NCBI RefSeq assembly: GCF_000422305.1
Contig: NZ_KE383816.1
Coordinates: forward strand, 748,785 to 812,784
Reading direction: 5' to 3'
Origin: Luteimonas mephitis DSM 12574
GTDB taxonomy: Bacteria > Pseudomonadota > Gammaproteobacteria > Xanthomonadales > Xanthomonadaceae
Length of the DNA: 64,000 nucleotides
In this document: in pieces, positions 9,467 to 17,926 of the stretch
How the letters are laid out: each line of letters begins with the position of its first letter
Position numbering within the stretch: the first letter of the stretch is position 1
Notes under the pieces: model-generated
What the model saw: the letters and a program-made list of their open reading frames with translations, nothing else
Told to the model about the DNA's origin: nothing
The model's database searches: none
Program-made: the position numbers and the translations under genes

Positions 9467-11479
9467 TCAGTAGTACGCGCCGAACCCGATCACGTGGTTG
9501 GCGAAGCCGATCCACAGCACGAACAGGCAGGCCAGCGCCAGCAGCACCGCCCACAGCTTGGCCAGCAGGCGGCGCCGCCCGCGCAGGACGTGCCAGGCGT
9601 TCCAGGCCGCGACCGCGGCGCCGAGCGGCAACACCACCGTGGCGAACAGCCGCAGCGCGATGATCAGGCCGTCGCTGTCGGGGCTGGTCAACGCCAGCTT
9701 GCCGAGCATCGCGACCACCAGGCCCAGCATCGCGCCCATCGCCACCAGCACCAGCAGCGCCGCGATCCGCACCAGGCGATGCGCGCGCGCGTCGATGCCG
9801 ACGAGCCGGTAGGGCGCGCGGTAGTAGCGCCGCACCAGCGCCGAAACGGGCCACGCCAGCACCGTCAGCAGCAGGATCCCCAGGCTCGCCGCCAGCAGCG
9901 GCATCGCCAGCGCCTGCCAGGTCGACAGCCGCTGGAATACCATGATCGGCGCGTACGGCTCCATGCTGAAGCGGGTGACCGCGCCGTCGACGACGTCGGC
10001 AGCGAGCCGGTCGCTGCTGGTGGTGTCCTGCCACACGTACGGCGCCACCTCGCGCCACTTCTTCGGCGCGCCGCCCGGGCCCAGCGCCATCGTCACGCTG
10101 ATCGTGCCGTCCTTGTTGGCGACCACCTTGACCGGCCCGAGCATGTTGACCAGCGACATGAAGTTGCTGTCCGGGCGACGGCTGCTCTGGTAGGTGCCGG
10201 CGATCTGCTGCGCATGTTGCCTGGCGTCCTCCTTGGAAACGCCTCCGGTCCTGGCGGGAGTGCCGGGGAAGTAACGGTCGGCGAAGCCGCGCGCGAGCGC
10301 GTCGCGGATCTGCCCGGTTGCACCGTCGCGGCCGGAGCTGTTCATCGACACGAAGATGCCCACGCCGTCGTCCGGGAACAGCTGCAGGTCGCTGTGGAAC
10401 CACTGGGTGTCGCCGCCGTGCGCGATCGCGCGGTGGCCGTTCACCGAGGTCTCGTAGAAGCCGAGCATCATGCGATTGAGCGGGCCCACCGACGCCTGCC
10501 CGGTCGAATGCATCATGCGCGCGGTGTTCGCGCCGAGGATGCGCGCGTCGCCGTACGCGCCGTCCTGCAGGTGCGCGATCATGAAGCGCGCCATGTCGGC
10601 GCCGGTGGACGCCAGGCTGCCCGCGGGCGCGAGGCTGATGAACTCGTAGTCCTTCGCCTCGCCGTCGGAAGCCTTCGCATAGCCCTTGGACATCTTCGCC
10701 AGCAGCGCCGGCGGCAGCGGCTGGCGGAAGCTGGAATGCGCCATGCCCAGCGGCTGGAAGATGTGGTGGTCGATGTAATCGTCGAACGACTCGCCTGACA
10801 CGCGCTGGACGATGTAACCGGCCAGCGCCGTGGCGTAGTTCGAGTAGGCCGGCGTGCTGCCCGGCGCATGGATGCGCTCGGGCACCCAGTGCTTGAGCGC
10901 CTCGCCCAGCGGCGTGATCTCGTCGGCCTTGTCGGTGATCAGCGCACGGATCTGCTCCTCGAATCCGGCCGTATGCGTCATCATGTTGCGCAGCGTGACC
11001 GGCTTGCCGTCGCGCGGCGGGATCTCGAAGTCGAGGTACTGGTTGACGTCGGCGTCGAGGTCGAGCTTGCCCTGCTCGACCAGCTGCATCACCGCGGTCC
11101 AGGTGAACAGCTTGGACACCGAGCCGGGCCGGAACAGCGTGTTGGCCGGATCGACCGGCGCGTGCGTGGCGAGGTCGGCGTAGCCGTAGCCCTTCTGCAG
11201 CAGCACCTTGCCGTCCTTCACCACCACGACCACCGCCCCGGCGACATCGCCCGCGGCCAGCGCGTAGGGCAGGAAGCCATCGAGCCAGGCCTCCGCGTCG
11301 GCATGGGTCAGCGCGCCGTCGCCGTCGGCGTCCATGTCCGCTGCCGTCGGCGCGGGCTCGGGTGCCAGCGCCGGCGCCGGTTGCACGGCCTCACGCGGCG
11401 CCTGTTGCGGCACCTGCGCCAGCGCCGGCCACGCCAGGGCCAGCCCGAGAAGTCCCGCCATCATCCGGATCCCACGCAT
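9467..11479 (-). CDS. Serine hydrolase with EF-hand loop and C-terminal membrane domain
   Basis: A 670-residue protein starting at 11479 behind GGGGAGAGG. In order: a signal peptide; a Pro/Ala-rich linker; one EF-hand-like calcium loop DADGDGALTHADAEAW (about residues 50-65); a class C beta-lactamase-like domain with nucleophile motif GSVSKLFTW (SxxK) and catalytic YSNYA; then from about residue 520 a hydrophobic region with four to five membrane segments. The soluble part should lie in the periplasm, tethered to the inner membrane. It heads the unit hydrolase-epimerase-transporter-amidohydrolase and probably trims D-containing peptides. The EF-hand-hydrolase-membrane combination is unusual. 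Confidence 0.88.
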   Translation of the reverse strand: MRGIRMMAGLLGLALAWPALAQVPQQAPREAVQPAPALAPEPAPTAADMDADGDGALTHADAEAWLDGFLPYALAAGDVAGAVVVVVKDGKVLLQKGYGYADLATHAPVDPANTLFRPGSVSKLFTWTAVMQLVEQGKLDLDADVNQYLDFEIPPRDGKPVTLRNMMTHTAGFEEQIRALITDKADEITPLGEALKHWVPERIHAPGSTPAYSNYATALAGYIVQRVSGESFDDYIDHHIFQPLGMAHSSFRQPLPPALLAKMSKGYAKASDGEAKDYEFISLAPAGSLASTGADMARFMIAHLQDGAYGDARILGANTARMMHSTGQASVGPLNRMMLGFYETSVNGHRAIAHGGDTQWFHSDLQLFPDDGVGIFVSMNSSGRDGATGQIRDALARGFADRYFPGTPARTGGVSKEDARQHAQQIAGTYQSSRRPDSNFMSLVNMLGPVKVVANKDGTISVTMALGPGGAPKKWREVAPYVWQDTTSSDRLAADVVDGAVTRFSMEPYAPIMVFQRLSTWQALAMPLLAASLGILLLTVLAWPVSALVRRYYRAPYRLVGIDARAHRLVRIAALLVLVAMGAMLGLVVAMLGKLALTSPDSDGLIIALRLFATVVLPLGAAVAAWNAWHVLRGRRRLLAKLWAVLLALACLFVLWIGFANHVIGFGAYY

Positions 11480-11557
11480 CGCCGCCTCTCCCCTTGCCGG
11501 TTGCTGGACCGGCCGCGCGGCGTGCGCCGGGCGGCCCGGTGTGATGTTCCATTCCGC

Positions 11558-11586
11558 AATAAACATCCTGATCAGAGAATTGTCAA
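11558..11586 (-). promoter_or_regulatory. Promoter/operator of the serine-hydrolase operon
   Basis: On the minus strand TTGACA (11586-11581), a 17-bp spacer and TTTATT (11563-11558) form a good sigma-70 promoter about 70 bases before the hydrolase gene. The 16 bases at 11571-11586 are identical to 5357-5372. An 8-bp palindrome CTGATCAG lies at 11569-11576. The site is in the divergent gap (11480-11694) shared with the XRE-cupin gene, so the regulator may bind here. Confidence 0.7.
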
Positions 11587-11694
11587 CCCATCTGGCAAAT
11601 CCGGTCTGGTCGGGGGATCATGTCGTTCGCGGGCACGCGGACGCCCGGCTTCGCCCGTGTCGGCGATGCGAACCAACGGCAGGACCCACGCACC

Positions 11695-12435
11695 ATGACC
11701 GAGCACCACCCCACCATCGGCGGCCTGCTGCGCGCGCTGCGCGCGCGCAACGGCTGGACCCTCAAGGAAATGAGCGAGCGCTGCGGCATCCCGCTGTCGA
11801 CGCTGTCCAAGGTCGAGCACGACCGGCTGACGCTCACCTACGACAAGCTGCTGCAGCTCAGCCAGCGGCTCAACATCCGCATGTCCGAGCTGTTCGCCGA
11901 GCAGGACGCCGATCCGGAGCCCGCGGTCACCGCGCGCCGCAGCATCGGCCGGATCGAGGACGCGATCCGCGTCAACACGCCCAACTACGACTATTACTAC
12001 CTGTGCCCGGAACTGCGCCGCAAGCGCATGATCCCGGTGCTCACCCGGGTGCGCGCCAAGAGCATCGGCGAGTTCGGCGACCTGGTGCGCCATTCCGGCG
12101 AGGAGTACATCCACGTGCTGGAAGGCAGGGTCGAAGTCCACACCGAGTTCTACGACCCGATCGTGCTCGGCCCCGGCGAGTCGGTCTACATCGACTCCAA
12201 CATGGGCCACGCCTACACCGCGGCGGCCGGCTGCGACGAAGTGCTGCTGCTCGGCGTGTGCTCGAGCGCGGACGACCAGCTGATGGAATCGCTGATGACC
12301 CTGCACGGAGACGACCCGCCCGCGCCACCCAATGCCACCCGGATCAGCGCGCCGGCCGCGGCGAAGGCGAAGCCGCGCGGGCGCCGCGCAGGCGCCGCGC
12401 CTGCCACCGCGCACAAGTCCAGTCCGGCGAAGTAG
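11695..12435 (+). CDS. XRE-family helix-turn-helix regulator with C-terminal cupin
   Basis: A 246-residue protein. Residues about 8-62 form an XRE helix-turn-helix (IGGLLRALRARNGWTLKEMS, then LSTLSKVEHDR). Residues about 125-195 form a cupin_2 sensor (SGEEYIHVLEGRVEVHTEFY, then LGPGESVYIDS). The C-terminus is an Ala/Lys/Arg-rich tail. I chose the ATG at 11695; an upstream in-frame start at 11620 would add 25 residues without homology. XRE-cupin proteins commonly control amino-acid or polyamine catabolic genes, the cupin binding the effector. It is divergent from the hydrolase operon and is the obvious candidate regulator of the two shared promoters. Confidence 0.88.
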   Translation: MTEHHPTIGGLLRALRARNGWTLKEMSERCGIPLSTLSKVEHDRLTLTYDKLLQLSQRLNIRMSELFAEQDADPEPAVTARRSIGRIEDAIRVNTPNYDYYYLCPELRRKRMIPVLTRVRAKSIGEFGDLVRHSGEEYIHVLEGRVEVHTEFYDPIVLGPGESVYIDSNMGHAYTAAAGCDEVLLLGVCSSADDQLMESLMTLHGDDPPAPPNATRISAPAAAKAKPRGRRAGAAPATAHKSSPAK

Positions 12436-12459
12436 CCCCTCCGCCGGGCGGCGCGCCGC

Positions 12460-13068
12460 TCAGGTGGTGCCGCGGCGCTTGCCCACCCACGGCCGGTACC
12501 ACGCGCGGATCGCGGCCATGTCGGCGGCCATGTCGTCGCTCAGGTGGAACAGCGGGCCGAAGCCGATGATCCGGTCGGGATAGTGGAAGTACATCCGCAG
12601 CACCGGCACGTCGGCGGCCTTGGCGATCTTCCAGAAGCCGGTCTTCCAGCGCTCCACCCGCTTGCGCGTGCCCTCCGGCGCCAGCCCGTACCAGAATTTC
12701 TCGCTGCCGTGGATCAGCGCGGCGGCCTGTTCGACCACGCCCTGCGCGGCCTGGCGATCCACCGGGATCACGCCCAGGCGCCTGAGCAGGAAGCCGAGCA
12801 CCGGGATCCGGAACAGCGAATCCTTGCCCAGCACGCGGATGTCGACGCCCAGCGCGAGCTTGGCGGCGAATCCCCAGAGCCCGTCCCAGTTGGACGAATG
12901 CGGCGCGCCGATCAGCACCAGCCGCGGAATGTCCGGCAGGGTGCCGACCATGCGCCAGCCGCCGAGCTTCAGGATCGTGCGGCCCAGCCAGCGGGCGAGC
13001 CGGCTGGGCTTCACCCGCGGCGCGTTCGGCGGCAGTGGCAGGACCACGTCGTCGTGCGTTGGCGTCAT
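12460..13068 (-). CDS. PlsC-family acyltransferase
   Basis: A 202-residue protein starting at 13068 (GGGGAATCG upstream). It has the HX4D acyltransferase motif in IGAPHSSNWDGL near residue 54 and the acceptor motif APEGTRKR near residue 128. The length suits a short lysophospholipid or lipid A-type acyltransferase without extra domains. It is convergent with the XRE-cupin gene (24-bp gap) and followed upstream by arfB on the same strand (25 bp). The acyl acceptor cannot be read from sequence. Confidence 0.85.
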   Translation of the reverse strand: MTPTHDDVVLPLPPNAPRVKPSRLARWLGRTILKLGGWRMVGTLPDIPRLVLIGAPHSSNWDGLWGFAAKLALGVDIRVLGKDSLFRIPVLGFLLRRLGVIPVDRQAAQGVVEQAAALIHGSEKFWYGLAPEGTRKRVERWKTGFWKIAKAADVPVLRMYFHYPDRIIGFGPLFHLSDDMAADMAAIRAWYRPWVGKRRGTT

Positions 13069-13093
13069 CGATTCCCCTGGCTTGCGCCTTCGC

Positions 13094-13513
13094 TCATTCC
13101 CAATCGCGGCTGCCGCCGCCGCGGCCGCGCTTGATGTTACTGCGTTCGCGCTTGGCGTCGAGGCGGCGCTGTTTCGACGCGCGCGTGGGCCGCGTCGCGA
13201 CGCGTGGCTTCGGTGCGTGCAGGCCGGATTCGATGAAGTGCGCGAGCCGTTCACGCGCGTCCTGGCGGTTGCGCTCCTGGGTGCGGAAGCGCTGGGCGTT
13301 GAGCACGAGCACGCCGTCGCCGGTGACGCGGCGGTCGCGCCGGGCCAGCAGCCGCGCGCGCACCGGTTCGGGCAGCGACGGCGAGTTGGCGACGTCGAAA
13401 CGCAGTTCCACCGCGGTGGACACCTTGTTGACGTTCTGCCCGCCCGGCCCCGCGGCGCGCACGAAGCGTTCGACGATTTCATGCTCCGGGATGGTGATCG
13501 CCGGCTGGGTCAT
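13094..13513 (-). CDS. arfB: Alternative ribosome-rescue factor ArfB (peptidyl-tRNA hydrolase)
   Basis: A 139-residue class I release-factor-like protein. The catalytic GGQ is at residues 24-26 (AAGPGGQNVNKVSTAVELRF), and a basic C-terminal tail (KQRRLDAKRERSNIKRGRG) is the part that enters the empty mRNA channel of stalled ribosomes. Length and layout match ArfB/YaeJ. The start at 13513 is preceded by GGAGG-like sequence (GGTGGAGGCTCCC). It rescues ribosomes on non-stop mRNAs. Confidence 0.95.
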   Translation of the reverse strand: MTQPAITIPEHEIVERFVRAAGPGGQNVNKVSTAVELRFDVANSPSLPEPVRARLLARRDRRVTGDGVLVLNAQRFRTQERNRQDARERLAHFIESGLHAPKPRVATRPTRASKQRRLDAKRERSNIKRGRGGGSRDWE

Positions 13514-13667
13514 GGGAGCCTCCACCGGACATTGTAGGTGGCCGCCGCAATTGCCGATGCGGGAAGCGCGCACCCCGGCACGCTTCGGGCGTGAAGTGCG
13601 CACGCCGCGGGTTTGCCCGGGCCACGCCTGCAGCCGATGATGGATGTTCGATCAGGGAGGATTGGCG

Positions 13668-14171
13668 ATGCAGGCAAGCACGATGCGCCGGACCGAGCTG
13701 GCGGCCCTGTCCACGACCACTGCGCTGGCATTGGCCTGCGCCGCCGCCGTCGCGGCGCCACGGGATCCCGCGCGCGTGGACGGGGCGCAGGTGCGGGACC
13801 CGGCCGCGGTCTTCGCGGCGCCAGCGCGTGCCCAGCCGCGGCCGGCATCGCATGGCACCGGCCTGCTCTCCAGGCAGCCGTGGCATCGCGTCGCGCCGCT
13901 TGCGCCCGACCGGTACCGGCAGGCCCATGGCCGTGCCGACGTGCGCGACCGGCCGGATCGCACCTATCCGGCTTTCCGGCCCGATCGCCAATCCGGCTGG
14001 CTGGACGGACTGCTGTCGTCCGGCAACGCGCCGGCCGGCCGTGACCTGCGCCTGCAACAGGGCGTGCGTGCCGCGCAGGACGCGATGGACGAGATGGGCC
14101 GGCAACTGATGCCGGCGCTGCAGGATCTTCGGCGCGGCTTCGACGAAGGGCTGGAGCAGGCGCAGCCGTAG
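13668..14171 (+). CDS. Hypothetical exported protein
   Basis: A 167-residue protein starting at 13668 with AGGGAGG seven bases upstream; an in-frame ATG at 13644 is less likely. The N-terminus is a plausible signal peptide (ALALACAAAVAA before PRDP). The mature part is rich in Arg, Pro, Ala and Asp, with a predicted helical end (RLQQGVRAAQDAMDEMGRQL). I recognise no family. It stands alone on the plus strand between arfB and truC. Confidence 0.65.
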   Translation: MQASTMRRTELAALSTTTALALACAAAVAAPRDPARVDGAQVRDPAAVFAAPARAQPRPASHGTGLLSRQPWHRVAPLAPDRYRQAHGRADVRDRPDRTYPAFRPDRQSGWLDGLLSSGNAPAGRDLRLQQGVRAAQDAMDEMGRQLMPALQDLRRGFDEGLEQAQP

Positions 14172-14189
14172 CGCACCGCACCGCAGCGG

Positions 14190-14215
14190 TGTGTCGGGGG
14201 CGTGGCCCCGACCTA
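14190..14215. repeat. Short GTAG-type palindrome (single unit)
   Basis: TCGGGG/CCCCGA arms around GCGTGG are followed by CCTAT, resembling one arm of the paired element at 41238-41311. It overlaps the last bases of truC. Confidence 0.5.
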
Positions 14216-14920
14216 TGGTGCCGGCTGGTCGGCTTGCGGGTCGGCGGCAGCGCCGAACAGCGCCAGCGCGCGCGCGAACTGTGCGTCGACCGGCGCCTCG
14301 ACCACGATCCGGCGGCCATCGAGCGGATGCGCGAACGCCAGCGACTGCGCATGCAGCAGCATGCGATGGATGCCGCGCATGCGGAACGCCCGGTTGTGGC
14401 GGCCGTCGCCATGGCTGGTGTCGCCGATCAGGTGGTGCGACAGATGCTTGAGATGGCGGCGGATCTGGCGGAAGCGCCCGGTCTCCGGCCGCGCGCGCAG
14501 CAGCGCGTAGCGCGAGGAGGGAAAGCCCGCCGAGGGCTCGTCGAGTTCCGTCGTCGCCAGCCGCTCGAAGCGCGTCAGCGCGGGCTTCTTCGCGGGCTTG
14601 CCCGGGCCGCCGTCGAGCGGATGGTCGACCGTGAACACCGTTTCCGCCGGCCAGCCGCGGCACACGGCAAGGTAGTCCTTGGCCACCTCGCGCGACATCA
14701 GCGTCTTGCCCAGCACCGATGCGGTGTCGCGGTCGAATGCCAGCAGCAGGCAGCCGCTGGTGGCACGGTCGAGGCGATGGACGAGGAAGATCGGCTTGCC
14801 GAACTGCTCGCGCAGCCGGTCGGCGGCGAAGTCGGTTTCGCCGCGCGCCAGCCTGCTGTCGTGGACCATCAGCCCGGCAGGCTTGTCGACGACGGCGAGG
14901 AACTCGTCGCTGAAAAGCAC
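14213..14920 (-). CDS. truC: RluA-family tRNA pseudouridine synthase, TruC-like
   Basis: About 235 residues from a GTG at 14920. The N-terminus VLFSDEFLAVVDKPAGLMVH aligns with the start of TruC, and there is no ATG at the right place. The catalytic aspartate is in HRLDRATSG near residue 50, and RPETGRFRQIRRHLKHLSHH is the family's substrate loop. TruC makes pseudouridine 65 in tRNA. The frame extends upstream through a palindromic repeat into ubiB, so a slightly longer protein cannot be excluded; the stretch encoded by the repeat looks non-homologous. Confidence 0.85.
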   Translation of the reverse strand: MLFSDEFLAVVDKPAGLMVHDSRLARGETDFAADRLREQFGKPIFLVHRLDRATSGCLLLAFDRDTASVLGKTLMSREVAKDYLAVCRGWPAETVFTVDHPLDGGPGKPAKKPALTRFERLATTELDEPSAGFPSSRYALLRARPETGRFRQIRRHLKHLSHHLIGDTSHGDGRHNRAFRMRGIHRMLLHAQSLAFAHPLDGRRIVVEAPVDAQFARALALFGAAADPQADQPAP

Positions 14921-14931
14921 ATCAAGCGCTT

Positions 14932-14963
14932 GCTCCCTCCCCTGCGAAGGCAGGGGAGGGAGC
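14932..14963. repeat. Perfect 14-bp stem palindrome (GCTCCCTCCCCTGC family)
   Basis: GCTCCCTCCCCTGC and its exact reverse complement are separated by GAAG. The same core (CCCTCCCCTGC, loop CTTC) recurs at 23850-23875. It lies between ubiB and truC, where it may also end or attenuate transcription. Confidence 0.85.
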
Positions 14964-14991
14964 GAAAGCCCTTCGGCAGGGGAGGCAGGCT

Positions 14992-16665
14992 TCAGCGCCG
15001 CGGCCACGCGGCAACCAGGGCCCACAGGCCGCCGATGCCCGCGATCCACGCCGCGGCGGGAATCGAGAACAGCGGCGGGCCGCCGGCTTCCAGCGCGTAC
15101 AGCACCGTGGCGACGATCAGCAGGCCACTGCCCAGGATCGCCGACACCGTGCGCCGCTGCACGCCCTTGATGGTGTGCACCAGTTCGGCCAGGTCCTTGG
15201 AGCGCAGCGCGAGCTCGTGCTTGCCTTCCACCTGCTGGGTCAGCCAGGCGTGCACCAGCCGCGGCACGTCGGGTGCGTGCGTGACCATTTCCGGCAGGCG
15301 CTTGCGGAACTCGCCGAGCAGCCGCTGCGGGCTGTAGCGCTCCACCAGGATGCGTTCGAGCACCGGCCGCGCGACCGCCCAGATGTCGATCTGCGGATCG
15401 AGCTGGCGGCCGACGCCCTCGATGTTGAGCAGGGTCTTCTGCAGCAGGATCAGCTGCGGCTGCAGGGTCAGCTCGTAGCGCTGCGCGGTGCGGAACAGCT
15501 TGATCAGCACTTCGGCCAGCGAGATCTGCGACAGCGGCCGGGTGAAGTACGGCTCGCACACGGTGCGCGCGGCGGCTTCGAGTTCGTCGATGCGGATGTG
15601 CGACGGCATCCAGCCGGCCTGCACGTGCAGCTCGGCGATGCGGCGGTAGTCGCGGTTGAAGATCGCCATGAAGTTCTCGGCGAGGTAGTACTGGTCCTCG
15701 CTGGAGAGCTGGCCCATGATCCCGAAGTCCAGCGCGATGAAGCGCGGGTTGGCGCGGCGCGCGGGGTCGCTGTCGACCCAGATGTTGCCGGCGTGCGCAT
15801 CGGCGTGGAAGAAGTTGTCGCGGAACACCTGGGTATAGAACACGCGCACGCCCTTGGCCGCGAGCGCCTTGCGGTCGATGCCGGCGGCGTCGAGCGCCTC
15901 GATGTCGTCGCTGGGGATGCCGCGCACGCGCTCCATCGTCAGCGCATTGCCGGCGCTGTGGCTCCAGACCGGCTCGGGCACGTAGAGGTCGGCCGAATCC
16001 AGCCAGAACCGCCGCAGCACCGAGGCGTTGGCGCCTTCGCGCTGCAGGTCGAGCTCGGCCGCGAGCGTGCTCTCGATCTCGGCTACGATTTCGCGCGGGC
16101 GGATCTTGTCGGCCGCCGGATGGGTGCGGTCGACCAGGCCGGCGACGTTCTTCAGCAGCGCGATGTCGGCGGCGATCTGGCGCCTGATGCCCGGACGCAG
16201 CACCTTGACCACCACCTCGCGCGCCGGGTGGCCGTCATGCGCGCGCAGCGTGGCGGCATGCACCTGCGCGATCGAGGCCGAGGCCAGCGGCACGGTGTCG
16301 AAGTCGGCGTAGGCTTCGTCGATGGTGCGGCCCAGCGACTGCTCGACGATACGGCGCGCGGCGTCGCCGTCGAACGGCGCCACCCGGTCCTGCAGCAGCG
16401 ACAGTTCATCGGCCACGTCCGGCGGCACCAGGTCGCGGCGGGTGGAGAGGATCTGGCCGAACTTGACGAAGATCGGCCCGAGTTCCTGCAGCGCGAGGCG
16501 CAGGCGCGCACCGCGCGACTGCGCGGCCAGCTCGCGCGGCGCGCGCGGCACGAACGGCCGCATCAGCTTCAGCCAGCGCTCGGCCGGCGTGTCGTCGAAC
16601 AGGTCGTCGAGCCGATGGCGCACCAGCACGCGACCGATGCGCATCGCGCGCAACGCGCCCTTCAT
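14992..16665 (-). CDS. ubiB: Ubiquinone biosynthesis ATPase/atypical kinase UbiB
   Basis: A 557-residue ADCK/UbiB protein. The KxGQ motif is in [17 protein letters not shown] near residue 68. The Ala-rich nucleotide loop is [16 protein letters not shown], the ion-pair lysine lies in VVVKVLRPG, catalytic loop residues are in [14 protein letters not shown] and the metal motif in [10 protein letters not shown]. Two C-terminal membrane helices follow ([16 protein letters not shown] and [18 protein letters not shown]). It is needed for aerobic coenzyme Q hydroxylation steps at the inner membrane. Its ATG overlaps the stop of ubiJ (ATGA), so the two form an operon. ubiE is not adjacent. Confidence 0.96.
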   Translation of the reverse strand: MKGALRAMRIGRVLVRHRLDDLFDDTPAERWLKLMRPFVPRAPRELAAQSRGARLRLALQELGPIFVKFGQILSTRRDLVPPDVADELSLLQDRVAPFDGDAARRIVEQSLGRTIDEAYADFDTVPLASASIAQVHAATLRAHDGHPAREVVVKVLRPGIRRQIAADIALLKNVAGLVDRTHPAADKIRPREIVAEIESTLAAELDLQREGANASVLRRFWLDSADLYVPEPVWSHSAGNALTMERVRGIPSDDIEALDAAGIDRKALAAKGVRVFYTQVFRDNFFHADAHAGNIWVDSDPARRANPRFIALDFGIMGQLSSEDQYYLAENFMAIFNRDYRRIAELHVQAGWMPSHIRIDELEAAARTVCEPYFTRPLSQISLAEVLIKLFRTAQRYELTLQPQLILLQKTLLNIEGVGRQLDPQIDIWAVARPVLERILVERYSPQRLLGEFRKRLPEMVTHAPDVPRLVHAWLTQQVEGKHELALRSKDLAELVHTIKGVQRRTVSAILGSGLLIVATVLYALEAGGPPLFSIPAAAWIAGIGGLWALVAAWPRR

Positions 16666-17363
16666 CGCCTCGCTCCGTCGATCCCTGCCCCGTCGAGCCG
16701 TGCCCCGTCGATGCGTGCCCTGTCGAGGCGCGCGACGCGTGCGGCCAGGCGTTCGAAGCGGTCGCGCAGCGCGTCGACGTCGTCGTGGAAGGCGTCGAGT
16801 TCGTCACGGCCGACCACGTCGCGCGATTCCTCGACCACGTACTCGGCGGCGCTGCCGGCGAACTCGCCGCCCAGCGTGCGCGCCTGCTTCAGCGCGCCGG
16901 CAAAACCATTCGCCACCTGCACGCCGACCACGTCGCCCAGCACCGCGACGAAGGGCTGCTGCCAGTCCGGATCGAAGCGCTCGGCCAGTCGCTGCAGTCG
17001 CCGCGCGAGGTCGGCGTCGCCGGAGATGCGCATGCCGCCGATCGGCGGCGCATCGTCGCGGCGCGAACCTAGCAGCGCCGGCAGCTGGCCTAGCAGCGCG
17101 CCAAGCGTGCTGCGCACGGACAGGTCGGGTTCGCTGTCCCTTCCGACCGGACCGACCACGAGTCGTTCACCCTCCACCCGCACTTGCAGCGCCAGCGGCG
17201 GCGACTGCAAGGCCAGTTCGATCCGCCGGCCGTCCAGCGCGCGCAGCGCCTCGCGGGTGTCGGGATCGAGCGCGACGGCGCGATTGAGCGCGGCTTCCAG
17301 CAGCCGCCCGGCTGCGGGCTTCAGGGCATCCAGCGGCGAGGTCGGGGAAGGCGCGTCGGTCAT
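16662..17363 (-). CDS. ubiJ: Ubiquinone biosynthesis accessory factor UbiJ (SCP2 domain)
   Basis: A 233-residue protein starting at 17363. Residues about 20-130 match the SCP2 lipid-binding domain ([39 protein letters not shown]), and the C-terminal half is helical, as in UbiJ, which holds lipophilic intermediates in the cytosolic Ubi complex with UbiK. The extreme C-terminus is a degenerate five-residue repeat ([17 protein letters not shown]), visible in DNA as a tandem repeat at about 16675-16735. Overlap with ubiB supports the call. Confidence 0.88.
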   Translation of the reverse strand: MTDAPSPTSPLDALKPAAGRLLEAALNRAVALDPDTREALRALDGRRIELALQSPPLALQVRVEGERLVVGPVGRDSEPDLSVRSTLGALLGQLPALLGSRRDDAPPIGGMRISGDADLARRLQRLAERFDPDWQQPFVAVLGDVVGVQVANGFAGALKQARTLGGEFAGSAAEYVVEESRDVVGRDELDAFHDDVDALRDRFERLAARVARLDRARIDGARLDGAGIDGARR

Positions 17364-17711
17364 GGCCCATTGTAGCCGCGGGGGCCTCGCGGTCCGGGAG
17401 CCGTGCTTGCGGGAACGGCTTCGGCGCCAGGTCCTTGGTTTCGCCCTTTCTCCTGCGAAGGCGGGAACGACCGGCCGCGAGCGGCCACGATCCGCGCCGA
17501 TCGGGAAGCCAGGCTGCGTCGCAGGCCAGGCCCGCCAGCAGGGCTGGCATGCGTTGCTTCGTGCACGAGCCGTGACTCGCAAACGCTTCTCCGCACCCCT
17601 CCCCGCAGGGGACAACAGCAGAAGCCCGCGACTAGCGCCGCTTCTGCAACTGCCCGCAAACAAAGGCGGGCCCGTCTTCACGGGCCCGTCGGGTCCACAC
17701 GGTGCGCGGCG
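17364..17711. other. Gene-free stretch with repeat fragments
   Basis: No supported gene. It holds fragments of dispersed palindromes: a half unit CCTGCGAAGGCGGGAACGACC around 17450, CCCTCCCCGCAGGGG around 17599, and the DUF1328 terminator near 17657-17690. Confidence 0.6.
17657..17690 (-). terminator. Rho-independent terminator of the DUF1328 gene
   Basis: On the minus strand two copies of CGGGCCCG (17688-17681 and 17674-17667) pair around TGAAGA and are followed by CCTTTGTTTG. It lies 22 bases past the DUF1328 stop. Confidence 0.75.
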
Positions 17712-17870
17712 TCAGACGCGCTTGCCGCGCAGCAGCGACACCACCGCCAGGATCAGGAACACCACGAACAGGATCCAGGCGACGTTGCTGGCGGCGCCGG
17801 CGATGCCCGAGAAGCCGAGTACCGCGGCGATGATGGCGATGACGAAGAAAACGATGGCGTAGTGCAGCAT
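17712..17870 (-). CDS. DUF1328 (YtjA-type) small membrane protein
   Basis: A 52-residue protein with two membrane segments separated by a Gly/Ala turn: [20 protein letters not shown], then [11 protein letters not shown], then a second helix and a basic end RGKRV. This is the standard DUF1328 layout and length; function is unknown, probably envelope stress-related. The start at 17870 has GGAGCC upstream. It is a single-gene unit closed by a strong hairpin terminator. Confidence 0.92.
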   Translation of the reverse strand: MLHYAIVFFVIAIIAAVLGFSGIAGAASNVAWILFVVFLILAVVSLLRGKRV

Positions 17871-17926
17871 GCAAGGCTCCGAGATGGCCGTTGAGGTTGG
17901 CCATCATCTTCGGTAGCCCGCGGTCG

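Noticed and set aside
15175..17862. An 895-residue plus-strand open frame
   Set aside because: Antisense to ubiB and ubiJ, which carry clear motifs; composition is that of a shadow.
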